Counted from the stretch's first letter, positions 9,070 through 19,067 are shown. The stretch is DNA of 64,000 nucleotides from Litoribacillus peritrichatus (GCF_039537985.1 NZ_BAABBN010000017.1:186001-250000); one strand, 5' to 3'. The notes: generated by a model not told the origin, from the letters alone. Program-made: numbers and translations.

Positions 9070-9813
9070 ATGCGAGTTCTGATAGTTGATGATGAGCCTT
9101 TAGCTCGTGAACGTCTTAAAAGATTAGTCGAAGAGACCCCCGATGGTCAGGTGATCGGTCTTGCTCAGAATGGTGTGGAAGCCGTGGAGCAGGTAGAGTC
9201 GGTTCGCCCGGATGTGGTGTTGATGGACATCAGAATGCCCGAAATGGATGGCCTTCAGGCGGCGGCGAAACTGGTGGAGCTGAAACACCCACCGGCGGTT
9301 ATTTTTTGCACGGCTTACGATGAATACGCGGTGGAAGCGTTTGATGTTCAGGCGCTTGGTTATTTGGTGAAACCGGTAAACAAAGACGACCTGGCCGTCG
9401 CATTAAAGCGTGCCAGCCGTTTGAACAAAGCGCAGCTGTCGGCACTGGGAAAGCGAAACGGTGAAGACGAAGAACCGGTTGCCCGTTCACACATCAGTGC
9501 CCGGACCCACCGGGGGCTGGAGCTGATTCCAATTGAAGAAATTTACTACTTTCGGGCCGATCAGAAATACGTCACTGTGTTGCATCGCCATGGCGAAGTG
9601 TTGATTGATGAAACACTGAAAGAACTCGAAAAAGAGTTGGGTGAACGGTTTTATCGCATTCACCGAAACTGCCTGGTTTCAGTGGCTCAGCTGGAATCCA
9701 TGGAGCGCAGCGGTCAGGGTCAACATAAGGTTAAGGTGCGCGGATTGGAAGAAAGTTTGGATGTCAGTCGTCGCCACGTGTCCGGTTTGCGGAAATTGAT
9801 GCAAAGTCTTTGA
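9070..9813 (+). CDS. algR: LytTR-family response regulator AlgR
   Basis: A DNA-binding response regulator. Receiver domain, residues 1-120, begins MRVLIVDDEPLARERL; it has acidic residues Asp7/Asp8, phospho-acceptor Asp53 in LMDIRMPEMDG, and the conserved Lys in LVKPV. The C-terminal LytTR DNA-binding domain, about 145-247, shows IEEIYYFRADQKYVTV and FYRIHRNCLVSV. I start at the ATG at 9070; a frame 17 codons longer exists but the receiver domain begins at this Met. The 240-bp gap after algZ is unusually long for a kinase/regulator pair and may hold a separate promoter. hemC follows 81 bp downstream. Confidence 0.93.
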   Translation: MRVLIVDDEPLARERLKRLVEETPDGQVIGLAQNGVEAVEQVESVRPDVVLMDIRMPEMDGLQAAAKLVELKHPPAVIFCTAYDEYAVEAFDVQALGYLVKPVNKDDLAVALKRASRLNKAQLSALGKRNGEDEEPVARSHISARTHRGLELIPIEEIYYFRADQKYVTVLHRHGEVLIDETLKELEKELGERFYRIHRNCLVSVAQLESMERSGQGQHKVKVRGLEESLDVSRRHVSGLRKLMQSL

Positions 9814-9894
9814 TTTCTGTCATTATTTGGATTTCTACTGACCAGTGCTCTCTGGTAGCATAGCGTTATCTTTGATTATTTTATTGAGAACGCT

Positions 9895-10827
9895 ATGACC
9901 TCTAATATTCTTCGCATTGCTACCCGCAAAAGCCCCTTGGCCTTATGGCAGGCTGAATACGTTAAAGCCAGGCTTCAGGACATCCATCCCGAGCTAGAGG
10001 TTGAGTTGGTGGCTATGTCGACCCGTGGCGACAAAATTTTGGATGCGCCTTTGGCCAAAGTCGGCGGCAAAGGTTTATTTGTAAAAGAACTGGAGCGTTG
10101 CCTGTTGGATGGCGAGGCAGACATTGCGGTGCACTCCATGAAAGATGTACCTATGGAGTTTCCGGAAGGCTTAGGTTTATCGGTGATATGCGAACGAGAA
10201 GATCCGAGAGACGCATTTGTATCGAATTCGTTTGCATCATTAAATGACCTGCCGAATGGCGCTGTTGTGGGCACCTCCAGTCTGCGTCGTCAGTGTCAAT
10301 TAATGAAAAGTCGTCCGGATCTGGAGATTAGATGGTTGCGTGGGAACGTACAGACGCGTCTGTCCAAGTTGGATGACGGTCAATACGATGCCATTATTTT
10401 AGCGACGGCCGGTTTGTTGCGTTTGGAAATGAAAGATCGTATTGCTGAGCGCATCAGTCCGGAAAAGAGCCTGCCTGCGGGCGGACAGGGTGCCGTTGGT
10501 ATTGAATGCCGGGTGGACGATGAAAAAACCATCGAGCTGATCAAAGCGCTTCATCATGAAGCCACAGCCACTCGGGTTTTGGCTGAACGAGCCATGAACC
10601 GTCGTCTTGAAGGCGGGTGTCAGGTGCCTATCGCATGTTATGCCGAGTTGCAGGAAGATCAGATTTGGTTGCGAGGTTTGGTGGGCAGCCCGGATGGTAA
10701 AACCATGCTGCGTCATGAAGTTCGTGGTAACAGCTCAGACGCCGAAGCGTTAGGCATTGAAGTGGCTGAAGCGTTGTTGGCCCAAGGTGCTCAGGCCATT
10801 CTTGATGATGTTTATGACGCAGAATAA
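9895..10827 (+). CDS. hemC: hydroxymethylbilane synthase (porphobilinogen deaminase)
   Basis: Joins four porphobilinogen units into hydroxymethylbilane in haem synthesis. The 310-residue protein begins with the family pattern LRIATRKSPLALWQAEYVK, includes HSMKDVPMEFPEGL and GTSSLRRQCQL, and has GGCQVPIACYAEL, whose first Cys carries the dipyrromethane cofactor. It is the first gene of a hemC-hemD-hemX-hemY operon, placed directly after algR as in Pseudomonas. Confidence 0.97.
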   Translation: MTSNILRIATRKSPLALWQAEYVKARLQDIHPELEVELVAMSTRGDKILDAPLAKVGGKGLFVKELERCLLDGEADIAVHSMKDVPMEFPEGLGLSVICEREDPRDAFVSNSFASLNDLPNGAVVGTSSLRRQCQLMKSRPDLEIRWLRGNVQTRLSKLDDGQYDAIILATAGLLRLEMKDRIAERISPEKSLPAGGQGAVGIECRVDDEKTIELIKALHHEATATRVLAERAMNRRLEGGCQVPIACYAELQEDQIWLRGLVGSPDGKTMLRHEVRGNSSDAEALGIEVAEALLAQGAQAILDDVYDAE

Positions 10828-10836
10828 TCTCATTCC

Positions 10837-11613
10837 ATGATGAAGTTATTGATTACCCGGGCGGAACCGCACGCATCTGCGTTGGCTGAGCAGCTAACCC
10901 AGATAGGTGTTGAAAGTTGTTCCGTACCGGTCATGAACATAGAGCCCATTGCGTTAACGGGAGTGACCCGCAACCAGGTGTTGGATCTGGACGGGTTTTC
11001 CACTGTGATTGTCGTCAGCGCCAATGCGGCGGCATTGCTGGCGGAGCATATCGATCACTATTGGCCTCAGCTGCCGGTGAACTTGAATTGGGTCGCAATC
11101 GGTGAGGCGACCGCCAATAAATTAGCGGCCTGTCTACCTGAGTTGCCTCGCGAGGCTATTTACATTCCCGATGGCACAGACAGTGAAGCCTTATTGGCTT
11201 TATCGGTATTGGCGTCTGTTGAAACGCAAAAACTGTTGATCGTAAAAGGCGAAGGTGGACGACAACTCATTCAGCAAGGATTGGCCGAGCGTGGTGCTCG
11301 GGTGGTTGAGTTACCTTTGTATCGGAGACAGCCGAATCTGGCGGAAAGTAAGGCGCTGAAGCAGGCCTTATCAAGTCACTGTGACTGGATTCAGGTGGCC
11401 AGTGCAGAAAGCTTCTTATTTATGCTTGAAATGCTTGGCGTAAAGGGGGCAAATTCAAATACCGCTGCGTTGCCTCATACGGCAAAGTGGCTGGTGCCCA
11501 GCCTTCGGGTGGCGGATGTTCTAATCGCTCATGGCGTGTCGTCTGAGCATATTCTTTGCTGTAAAAGTGCATCCAACGATGCGATTGTCTCTGAAGTGCT
11601 TGGTGCACTTTAA
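10837..11613 (+). CDS. hemD: uroporphyrinogen-III synthase
   Basis: Closes and rearranges the linear tetrapyrrole made by HemC. HemD sequences diverge strongly, but the 258-residue length, the opening LLITRAEPHASALAEQL, the VSANAA segment, the IYIPDGTDSEALL region and the position directly after hemC all fit. It starts nine bases after the hemC stop codon; two adjacent ATG codons (10837 and 10840) are possible starts. Confidence 0.92.
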   Translation: MMKLLITRAEPHASALAEQLTQIGVESCSVPVMNIEPIALTGVTRNQVLDLDGFSTVIVVSANAAALLAEHIDHYWPQLPVNLNWVAIGEATANKLAACLPELPREAIYIPDGTDSEALLALSVLASVETQKLLIVKGEGGRQLIQQGLAERGARVVELPLYRRQPNLAESKALKQALSSHCDWIQVASAESFLFMLEMLGVKGANSNTAALPHTAKWLVPSLRVADVLIAHGVSSEHILCCKSASNDAIVSEVLGAL

Positions 11614-11739
11614 AATTCCATGCCGAAACCGGAACAAATCGGTTTAAACATCGCATATTTGAGACAGTCGGGGTTATACTCTTATTAATGAAAGAAGAGT
11701 TTAATTTTATAACCTTGATTAGATAAGAGAGATGCTTGG

Positions 11740-13179
11740 ATGCAGGATTCGGATAACCCAGAAAAGCCAATCAATAAACTATCTGAAACAGAGGATAATG
11801 CATCGAACACTACATCAGGCGCTGAATCCAATGTGCCTCAGCAAGAGACGGCGGCATCGGATGAAGCTCTGAACTCCGATGCACAGCAAGAAACCTCTCC
11901 AACGAAAGACGCGCCAACGAGCACAGGATCTGATGACAGTACGTCATCGGCCGGCGCGCCTTCGGACAATACTGCTGCTAGCGACACTTCTTCTGACAAC
12001 ACGCTTTCTGAAACGTCAGCGGCGCAGGAAAAATCCAGTAACACCGTGTCTGATTCGCAGCGAGTTAAAGCCGCTACAGCGTCACCGTCTGTGACCAAGG
12101 CCACCGGCCAACCCTCTCCGACTAAGCCCAAAAGTACCACTCGAAGTAATTCCATATTGATGGCGATGCTATGGTTGATGGTGATTGGACTTTGTGGGTT
12201 AAGTTATTGGTTTTACCTGCAAACAGTCACTTTAACTGAGGCCGTGGATGACCTTACTTTGGGTCAAAAAACCTTGTTAAACACAAGCCAGCAAAGTGCG
12301 CAGGTGGTTTCTTCATTAGATCAGAACCAGCAGTCTTCGGTGAGCACTTTGGTTCAGCTGGAAAAACAGCTTTCTACTCAAAAACAGCAATTGGGCTATG
12401 TGTCTGATCAGCTGTCCAGCCTGACCGGCATCCGTCGTCAGGACTGGGAAATAGCCCGTTTGGAATACTTGTTGAAACTGGCCTCGCAACGCTTGCAATT
12501 GGACGGTGATCTGGCCGGTGCCAGAGCCACTTTGGTTGTGGCAGATGAATACTTAAGGTTACTGGACGATCCGAATTTATTGCCTGTGCGTCGTCAGGTG
12601 AGTAAAGACTTACTGCTACTGAATGCAAGTCAAGTGACCGACCGCACTAAACTGTATTTGGATCTGGACAGCCTGATTCAAAAAATCCCTGAATTGCAGA
12701 AAAACAAACCTGAATTTGAAATTGTACAAACAGAGCAACAACCGCCGCAGGATAACTTTCTGGACTGGGTTCAGTTTAAGTTGAATGGATTGGTACGCTT
12801 AACCTCTTCCGATGTAAAACCTGCCGCTGGCTGGTTGGATGAGGAAACCCGGGGGCAATTCAACAGTATGTTGATCATGCGCCTGATGCATGCACAACAA
12901 GCGTTGATGTCAGAAAACCAAACGGTGTATAACGCGTCTTTGCAGCAGGCCAAAACATTGGTAGAGCAGGTTTATCATGGTCGTCCGAATACAGCGGTTT
13001 TCTTGCAGGAAATCTCTCGGTTAGAGACTGCCCAGGTGATGATGGAAGAAGTGGATATTTCTGGTTCCCATCAGGTGCTTAAAACGTACTTAGAAAATGT
13101 ACAGCAAAATATGAAAGACGCGGTGTTAAGGAATTTGATGAAAATCGAAACATCGTCTAAGCAGCAAGGAAACAAGTAA
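11740..13179 (+). CDS. hemX: HemX family membrane protein
   Basis: 479 residues of the proteobacterial HemX family, found between hemD and hemY. It was once labelled uroporphyrinogen-III C-methyltransferase, although it lacks that catalytic domain. Residues 1-130 are hydrophilic and very rich in Ser, Thr, Ala, Asp and Gln, probably disordered and cytoplasmic. One membrane segment at about 137-160 (MLWLMVIGLCGLSYWFY) follows. Then comes a coiled-coil-like Gln/Ser-rich stretch at about 175-230, and a helical domain with RLEYLLKLASQRLQLDGD. The role is not established; an assembly or scaffold role for haem enzymes is a guess. Its TAA shares a base with the hemY ATG. Confidence 0.9.
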   Translation: MQDSDNPEKPINKLSETEDNASNTTSGAESNVPQQETAASDEALNSDAQQETSPTKDAPTSTGSDDSTSSAGAPSDNTAASDTSSDNTLSETSAAQEKSSNTVSDSQRVKAATASPSVTKATGQPSPTKPKSTTRSNSILMAMLWLMVIGLCGLSYWFYLQTVTLTEAVDDLTLGQKTLLNTSQQSAQVVSSLDQNQQSSVSTLVQLEKQLSTQKQQLGYVSDQLSSLTGIRRQDWEIARLEYLLKLASQRLQLDGDLAGARATLVVADEYLRLLDDPNLLPVRRQVSKDLLLLNASQVTDRTKLYLDLDSLIQKIPELQKNKPEFEIVQTEQQPPQDNFLDWVQFKLNGLVRLTSSDVKPAAGWLDEETRGQFNSMLIMRLMHAQQALMSENQTVYNASLQQAKTLVEQVYHGRPNTAVFLQEISRLETAQVMMEEVDISGSHQVLKTYLENVQQNMKDAVLRNLMKIETSSKQQGNK

Positions 13180-14456
13180 TGAGAGGCATTGTTTTAATTG
13201 CTTTGGCGGCGTTGTTACTGGGTGGTGGCTTTGCGTACCTGGCCAGTAAAGATACTGGTTATGTGTTAATTACTTACTGGGGCTATACCTTAGAGACCAG
13301 CTTTTGGTTTGCTGCCTTGATTTCTTTGATTGCTCTGAGTTTATTTTATTTCTTCGTTCGAATTTTCAACTCGTTGGTCGCAGCCCCTAAGAACTTTAGC
13401 TTCTGGCAGAAAGAACGTGTTCGGAAAAGAGCACTGTTTAATGCGATGGAAGGGCTGGTGGAATTTACTCAGGGGAACTGGGTACAAACCGATAAACTGC
13501 TGAAAGGCAGTCTGAAAGATTCCAAACACCGGATTATCCATTATTTGGCGATGGCGCGATCCGCTCAGGAGCAGGGTCGGCAGGAAGAGTCGGACTCTTT
13601 ACTGGCTACGGCGTTGACCGAGTGCCCTAAGCACGAGTTGGCCATCTACTTAACCCAGGCCCAGTTGCAGCTGGATCGAGGCATGAATGAACAGGCGCTG
13701 GCGACGCTGGTACGTGCTCGTGAATTAGCGCCGACACACAGATATTTATTAAAGCTGCAAAGCATGGCTTACATGAGACTAAAAGACTGGGTTCACCTTA
13801 AGAACCTGTTGCCGGAGCTGAAAAAGCGTAAAGCATTGTCTGAGAAAGAAATTGCCACGCTGGAGCGTAAGATCACCAAATCTTTTCTAAGCAGCAAAAT
13901 GGCGGCGTTGAATGAGCACACCGACAAAGAAGAAGCATATCAAGAGCTGTTAAAGTTCTGGAAATCTTTGCCTTACTCAATGCAGTCTGACCCAAGAATG
14001 GTCATTCGTTACGTCAGCTTCCTTCGTCAGGTGGATCAGGATGCACAGGCGGAACGTGTGATTCGCCACTTTTTGCATGATGAATGGGTGGATCGTCTGG
14101 TGTACTTGTATGGCATCATCAAAGGCGATGACATTGCCCGTCAGTTGCTGGAAGCCGAGCGCTGGTTGCAGGATCGACCGCACAGTGCGGTGTTGATGCT
14201 TACTTTGGGACGTTTATGCCTGGCCAATCAGCTTTGGGGTAAGGCTCGCGAATATTTTGAAATCAGTTTGCGGCTGGATCAGAACGCTGAGATCTATGGC
14301 GAGATGTGTCGTTTATTAGGTCACTTGGGTGAGTATGAGAAATCCAATGAGTACTTCACTCAGGCGGTCTCTATGATGACTGATGGCTTGCCGGATTTAC
14401 CTATGCCTAAGCCTCGCAGCGGTGTGGGTGAGTTTGAATTTGATCCTGAACTCTAG
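13179..14456 (+). CDS. hemY: HemY protoporphyrin/haem-associated TPR membrane protein
   Basis: 425 residues with two N-terminal membrane segments (about 2-22 and 40-62) followed by a long helical region with tetratricopeptide-like repeats, for example HELAIYLTQAQLQLDRG. This is the architecture of proteobacterial HemY, which is unrelated to the Bacillus HemY oxidase. The start codon overlaps the hemX stop (TAATG), so translation is probably coupled. It is the last gene of the hem operon, about 100 bp before a strong terminator. The precise biochemical function of the family is not settled. Confidence 0.92.
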   Translation: MRGIVLIALAALLLGGGFAYLASKDTGYVLITYWGYTLETSFWFAALISLIALSLFYFFVRIFNSLVAAPKNFSFWQKERVRKRALFNAMEGLVEFTQGNWVQTDKLLKGSLKDSKHRIIHYLAMARSAQEQGRQEESDSLLATALTECPKHELAIYLTQAQLQLDRGMNEQALATLVRARELAPTHRYLLKLQSMAYMRLKDWVHLKNLLPELKKRKALSEKEIATLERKITKSFLSSKMAALNEHTDKEEAYQELLKFWKSLPYSMQSDPRMVIRYVSFLRQVDQDAQAERVIRHFLHDEWVDRLVYLYGIIKGDDIARQLLEAERWLQDRPHSAVLMLTLGRLCLANQLWGKAREYFEISLRLDQNAEIYGEMCRLLGHLGEYEKSNEYFTQAVSMMTDGLPDLPMPKPRSGVGEFEFDPEL

Positions 14457-14560
14457 AGTTCTTTCTGAGCTTTAGTTGGTAGAACGGCTATCAACAGCGC
14501 TCTTGGAGGGCGAGCAGGACAGGCTTCCGATAGGAGGCAAAATCAACCCAATGGAACATT

Positions 14561-14592
14561 AAAAAAGGCCAACATCATGTTGGCCTTTTTTG
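14561..14592. terminator. bidirectional rho-independent terminator
   Basis: An almost fully self-complementary hairpin: AAAAAAGGCCAACAT, one loop base, then ATGTTGGCCTTTTTT. Poly-A on one side and poly-T on the other make it usable from both strands. It lies between the convergent hemY and phosphate-transporter genes. Confidence 0.92.
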
Positions 14593-14612
14593 GTGGAATC
14601 AGAGGTGAGGGG

Positions 14613-16196
14613 TTAACCTACCATGATGCCTCGAATGGTAAAGAACAAGATGGCTGCCAGTAAGCCGGATGCCGGTACTGTGATGATCCATGCTGCAATA
14701 ATCTTAGTCAGTGCCGAACGTTTCACCAGCTCTTCTTTATACACTTTCTTCAGACGCTTGCGTTCTCCTTTGCTCAGGAACACATCCGCTTCACGTTTCT
14801 TCAGTTGCTTCAGCATACGCGCCATTTCTTCCACGGATGCATTTTTGAAGTTCGCCAGGTACTGTTCAATTTGCTCGCGCTCACTGCCTTCGTGTTGATC
14901 GACAATGGTATGCAGCTGGCTGGCGTAGCTGGTTTTCAAATACTCACGTAAGAAACCTACGCCAAATACGCCACCCACGGCAATGTGCGTGGAACTTACT
15001 GGCAGGCCAAGCTGAGACGCAATAATCACGGTGATGGCTGCGGCCATAGCAATACAGAAGGCGCGTGTTTTATCCAGCTCGGTGATTTCAGTGCCCACTG
15101 TTTTAATCAGTTTCGGGCCGAACAGAATCAAACCGATGGCAATACCAATGGCGCCAACCATCATTACCCAAAGTGGGATAGAGGCTTTAGATACAATGCC
15201 GTTACTCAAGATGGCTTCGTTGATCGCAGCCAGTGGGCCAATTGCGTTAGCAACGTCGTTGGCGCCGTGAGCAAAACTTAACAAGGCTGCGGCGATGATC
15301 AGAGGGACTGTGAACAGGCTGTTCACCCCTTCTTTTTCTTCCAGTACGTTGTTGGTTTGAATTTTGTTGGCTTTACGGGCGATCAGTGGTTGGCTCAAGA
15401 ACCAGGTGGCTACAGCAATACCCAGGCCGGTCAGAGCAGCAATCTCAATGCCTGGTTTCCAGATTTTCTTCAATCCCTTCATGATCAGGTACGTTGAAAA
15501 CGCCCAGACCATTAACATGATTAGAATAGGAACTATGCGTTTGGCGGAATTAAGCATGTTGTGGTTGGTTAAGACGGTGCGCTTAATGAAGTATAAAAAT
15601 AACGCTGCAATGATACCGCCCAGTACCGGAGAGATTACCCAGCTTGCTGCAATGGCGCCCATTTTTGACCAGTTAGCAATACCAAAACCACCGGCGGCGA
15701 TGCCTGCGCCTAATACCCCACCCACGATGGAGTGCGTGGTGGAAACGGGAGCGCCCAAATAGGTGGCCAGGTTGAGCCAGATGGCCCCAGCCAACAGTGC
15801 CGCCATCATTAACCAGATAAAGACGTCGGTATCCGAAATTGCACCTGGGTCGATGATGCCTTTTTTAATGGTTCCAACCACATCACCGCCAGCTATAATG
15901 GCTCCGGCCGCTTCAAATATGGCAGCAATTAACAGGGCACCAGTCAGTGTTAGGGCTTTTGAGCCAACGGCAGGGCCAACGTTGTTGGCAACGTCGTTTG
16001 CACCGATGTTGATGGCCATGTAGCCGCCGATCATCGCTGCAATGATGAGCATATAACCTTGCTCGATGCCTTGCATTTGAACGGATGTGTAAATAATGAT
16101 GCCCGCTATAAATAGCAAAGCGATGCCCATACGAACCAATTCGGTCTGATAAGAGCTGGTTGCTTGTTCGAGTTGGTTTAGGTTTTTAAATTCCAT
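14613..16196 (-). CDS. inorganic phosphate transporter, PiT/Pho4 family
   Basis: Symporter for inorganic phosphate in the inner membrane. The protein (527 residues from the chosen start) has about ten to twelve hydrophobic segments and the duplicated PiT signature: GANDVANNVGPAVGS near the N-terminus, and SFAHGANDVANAIGPLAAI in the second half. Each is matched by a VSTTHSIVGGV / VSSTHIAVGGV motif. A charged cytoplasmic loop near 420-480 is rich in Glu, Arg and Lys. A frame 52 codons longer is open, but the ATG at 16196 begins MEFKNLNQLE and has GAGAG upstream, so I prefer it. No phoU-like gene is adjacent. Confidence 0.9.
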   Translation of the reverse strand: MEFKNLNQLEQATSSYQTELVRMGIALLFIAGIIIYTSVQMQGIEQGYMLIIAAMIGGYMAINIGANDVANNVGPAVGSKALTLTGALLIAAIFEAAGAIIAGGDVVGTIKKGIIDPGAISDTDVFIWLMMAALLAGAIWLNLATYLGAPVSTTHSIVGGVLGAGIAAGGFGIANWSKMGAIAASWVISPVLGGIIAALFLYFIKRTVLTNHNMLNSAKRIVPILIMLMVWAFSTYLIMKGLKKIWKPGIEIAALTGLGIAVATWFLSQPLIARKANKIQTNNVLEEKEGVNSLFTVPLIIAAALLSFAHGANDVANAIGPLAAINEAILSNGIVSKASIPLWVMMVGAIGIAIGLILFGPKLIKTVGTEITELDKTRAFCIAMAAAITVIIASQLGLPVSSTHIAVGGVFGVGFLREYLKTSYASQLHTIVDQHEGSEREQIEQYLANFKNASVEEMARMLKQLKKREADVFLSKGERKRLKKVYKEELVKRSALTKIIAAWIITVPASGLLAAILFFTIRGIMVG

Positions 16197-16432
16197 AAAA
16201 GAACTCTCGTGGTTGATTTGAGTATTGCTGCAAGTTTTAATTCGCGCGCAGTGTAAAATAAATACAACAAAAATGTCACATAAATCTGGTTGGGCTACGA
16301 TGAAGCGTAGATCAGAAGAAGGAATAAGAACGAAATGTTTGTTCTGGCTCAATCAGCAAACGGGATTGAGCCAGGCATCAAGAAGGTATGAACAGGTCGA
16401 TAATCGGGTGCCTGGAGGCGCGTTGATGTTGT

Positions 16433-17452
16433 TTAGTTGCGAGGGGCGTAATCGAAAACGTCGGAGTAACAGTTCTCCATAGTCAGCCCGTCTTCCTGCA
16501 ACGCATCAAAGATGCCATACACAAAATTCGGAGAACCGCAGAAGAATGCAGAACACTGGCTGAGGTCTTTGAAGTTGGCAAGAATCAGATCTTCGATCAG
16601 ACCACTGTAACCGTCCCAGCCCTGGTTTGTGTCGCGAACGATGGGAAAGTATTGAATGACGCCTTGCTCGTGCAGTGCCTGTGCTTGTTGACTCAAGTAC
16701 AGGTCTTCCGGTTTTTTACCTACCCAGAATAAATGCAATTTTGGTTTGTTTTCATCGGTGACAGTGTCGTCATTGGCGCAAGCTTCAATGATGCTTTTCA
16801 TCTGAGCGTAACCCGTCCCTGCAGCAATTAACAGGACATCCTGCTTTAGTTCATGCCGTTCAATGGGCAAGAAGCAGTTGCCCATTGGCATTTTTACGCG
16901 CATTAACGTTTGCGAGGTCAGCTGTTCCAATATGTATTGTGCACTGAGGTTGTCTTCATGCACCTGAATATGAAGCTCGATCGAGCGGCCTTGCGGAGCA
17001 CAGGCAATTGTAAACGGATAACTTTTACCGTCTTCAGGAAGCAGTTCCAGATATTGACCCGCATGGAACTCGGGGGACTTACCGGCCGGCGCCAGTAACT
17101 GAACCTGGTAGGTATCATGATTGAGCGGTTGTAAGAGTTCGATCTGGCAAGCAATGGTTTGCAATTTATATTCTCCAGGGCCCCGAAAGGCTTTAATGCC
17201 TATGTGTAAGTCAGTCAAAGGCTTTGCTATACAGTATAAAACGTTTTTTTGGGTTGGTGGTGCGCTTATTTCCAAGCCACTGTTGAGTGCGACGGTGCCT
17301 TGTAATAAGTCGCCGTAACACACTTCGCACACCCCGTTGATGCAGCCTTTGGGTATGAAACAATGTTGTTCTAAGGCTGCATCCAGAACGACCTGGTCTT
17401 CACGGCACAAAAACGTGTGGCCGTTGGTCGTGGTAATCTTCAGCCGATCCAT
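16433..17452 (-). CDS. 2Fe-2S/FAD/NAD(P)H oxidoreductase
   Basis: A one-chain electron-transfer reductase of 339 residues. The N-terminal plant-type ferredoxin domain (1-90) shows C-x4-C-x2-C in KGCINGVCEVCYG plus a later Cys in VLYCIAKP. It is followed by a flavin domain (about 100-200, YPFTIACAP as the RxYS-like segment) and an NAD(P)-binding domain beginning LIAAGTGYAQMKSI. Pseudomonas has a homologue next to ubiD, often labelled CDP-6-deoxyglucoseen reductase-like or NAD(P)H-flavin reductase. It starts two bases after the ubiD stop codon, so they are one operon. A role in supplying reduced flavin near UbiD is possible but only inferred from position. Confidence 0.85.
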   Translation of the reverse strand: MDRLKITTTNGHTFLCREDQVVLDAALEQHCFIPKGCINGVCEVCYGDLLQGTVALNSGLEISAPPTQKNVLYCIAKPLTDLHIGIKAFRGPGEYKLQTIACQIELLQPLNHDTYQVQLLAPAGKSPEFHAGQYLELLPEDGKSYPFTIACAPQGRSIELHIQVHEDNLSAQYILEQLTSQTLMRVKMPMGNCFLPIERHELKQDVLLIAAGTGYAQMKSIIEACANDDTVTDENKPKLHLFWVGKKPEDLYLSQQAQALHEQGVIQYFPIVRDTNQGWDGYSGLIEDLILANFKDLSQCSAFFCGSPNFVYGIFDALQEDGLTMENCYSDVFDYAPRN

Positions 17453-17454
17453 AG

Positions 17455-18942
17455 TCAGAAAGGCTTTTTATCTTGTAATTTTATGCCCAGACTGTCCCAC
17501 ATCTCGTCGATTCGAGAGACGATTTGAGGGTCTTTTTCAATGGGCCTGCCCCACTCCCTTGTTGTTTCTTCAGACCACTTGTTGGTGGCATCAAACCCAA
17601 TTTTCGACCCCAGGCCGGATACCGGTGAGGCAAAATCCAGATAATCAATGGGCGTATTTTCAATCATGACGGTATCGCGGGCCGGGTCCATGCGGGTGGT
17701 CATGGCCCAAATCACGTCGTTCCAGTCACGCGCGTTGACGTCGTCATCGCAGACAATCACAAACTTGGTGTACATGAATTGGCGTAGGAATGACCAAACC
17801 CCAAGCATGATGCGTTTGGCGTGCCCTGCGTATTGCTTTTTAATGGTAACAACCGCCAGCCGGTATGAGCAGCCTTCCGGCGGCAGGTAAAAGTCAACCA
17901 CTTCGGGGAATTGTTTTTGAAAGATCGGAACGAATACTTCGTTCAGCGCGACGCCAAGTACGGCGGGCTCATCGGGTGGGCGACCGGTATAGGTGCTGTG
18001 ATAAATCGGATTTTTACGGTGGGTAATGCGCTCCACCGTGAATACCGGGAACTGATCCACTTCATTATAGTAACCGGTGTGGTCGCCATAGGGGCCTTCA
18101 TCGGCCATTTCATTCGGGTAGATGAACCCTTCCAGAACAATCTCTGCGCTGGCGGGTACTTGCAGTTCGTTGCCGATGCTTTTGATCAGCTCGGTTTTAC
18201 TGCCGCGAAGCAGCCCGGCAAAGGCGTATTCGGATAGTGTGTCCGGTACCGGCGTTACTGCACCTAGAATGGTGGCCGGGTCTGCACCTAATGCGACGGA
18301 TACAGGAAAAGGCTCGCCCGGATGGGCTTCCTGCCATTCTTTAAAATCGAGAGCGCCACCACGGTGGGACAACCAGCGCATGATCAGTTTGTTTTTGCCA
18401 ATCAGCTGTTGGCGATAAATGCCCAGATTTTGCCGTTCTTTGTGTGGCCCTTTGGTGATGACCAATGGCCAGGTGATCAATGGCGCGGCATCGCCGGGCC
18501 AGCAGGTCTGGATGGGGATTTTGTTCAGATCGACCTGATCGCCTTCCAGCACGACTTCCTGACAGGGGGCTTTGGATACGACCTTCGGCCCCATTTTGAG
18601 CACTTGTTTAAACAGTGGTAACTTGGACCAGGCATCTTTGAGGCCTTTGGGAGGTTCAGGTTCTTTCAGAAATGCGAGTAATTGACCCACTTCCCGCAAC
18701 GCAGTGACATCCGACTGACCCATGCCTTGCGCCACCCGTTCCGGTGTACCGAACAGGTTAGCCAATACAGGCATGTCATAACCTTTTGGGTTTTCGAACA
18801 GGATGGCCGGGCCGCCAGCTCTTAGGGTGCGGTCACAAATTTCAGTCATTTCGAGGTGCGGGTCGACTTCGGCAGACACCCGAACCAAATCACCGGATTT
18901 TTCTAACGCTTTAATGAAGTCACGCAAGTCATTGTATTTCAT
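17455..18942 (-). CDS. ubiD: 3-octaprenyl-4-hydroxybenzoate carboxy-lyase
   Basis: Prenylated-FMN-dependent decarboxylase of ubiquinone synthesis. The 495-residue protein starts MKYNDLRDFIKALEKSGDLV and has the family motifs EGPYGDHTGYYNEVDQFP, a TYTGRPPDEPAVLG stretch, and the catalytic Glu-Arg-Glu region (R and E residues in the 160-300 range). The cofactor enzyme UbiX is not in the window. It is followed on the same strand by the oxidoreductase above. Confidence 0.97.
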   Translation of the reverse strand: MKYNDLRDFIKALEKSGDLVRVSAEVDPHLEMTEICDRTLRAGGPAILFENPKGYDMPVLANLFGTPERVAQGMGQSDVTALREVGQLLAFLKEPEPPKGLKDAWSKLPLFKQVLKMGPKVVSKAPCQEVVLEGDQVDLNKIPIQTCWPGDAAPLITWPLVITKGPHKERQNLGIYRQQLIGKNKLIMRWLSHRGGALDFKEWQEAHPGEPFPVSVALGADPATILGAVTPVPDTLSEYAFAGLLRGSKTELIKSIGNELQVPASAEIVLEGFIYPNEMADEGPYGDHTGYYNEVDQFPVFTVERITHRKNPIYHSTYTGRPPDEPAVLGVALNEVFVPIFQKQFPEVVDFYLPPEGCSYRLAVVTIKKQYAGHAKRIMLGVWSFLRQFMYTKFVIVCDDDVNARDWNDVIWAMTTRMDPARDTVMIENTPIDYLDFASPVSGLGSKIGFDATNKWSEETTREWGRPIEKDPQIVSRIDEMWDSLGIKLQDKKPF

Positions 18943-19023
18943 AGCTTGTCCAAGAGACTGTTTTGCGCTGAATTATCGCGGATTCGGGGGGTGAAGAAAA
19001 GCCTAGTGTTTTAATAAGATATT

Positions 19024-19067
19024 TAAAAAGCCCACCCGACGTGCTTGGTATGAGCACGTCGGGTGGG
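19024..19067 (-). terminator. rho-independent terminator of the curli operon
   Basis: Perfect 15-bp stem (19031-19045 with 19053-19067; CCCACCCGACGTGCT and its complement) with a 7-base loop, followed on the minus strand by CTTTTTAAA. It lies 18 bp after the stop of the last curlin gene. Confidence 0.93.

Noticed and set aside
11838..12155. 105-codon minus-strand frame inside hemX
   Set aside because: It lies opposite the low-complexity Ser/Thr/Asp tail of HemX, where stop-free antisense frames arise easily.
16197..16352. 52-codon N-terminal extension of the phosphate transporter
   Set aside because: The extension has no transporter similarity, and the ATG at 16196 has a proper ribosome site and matches the family start.
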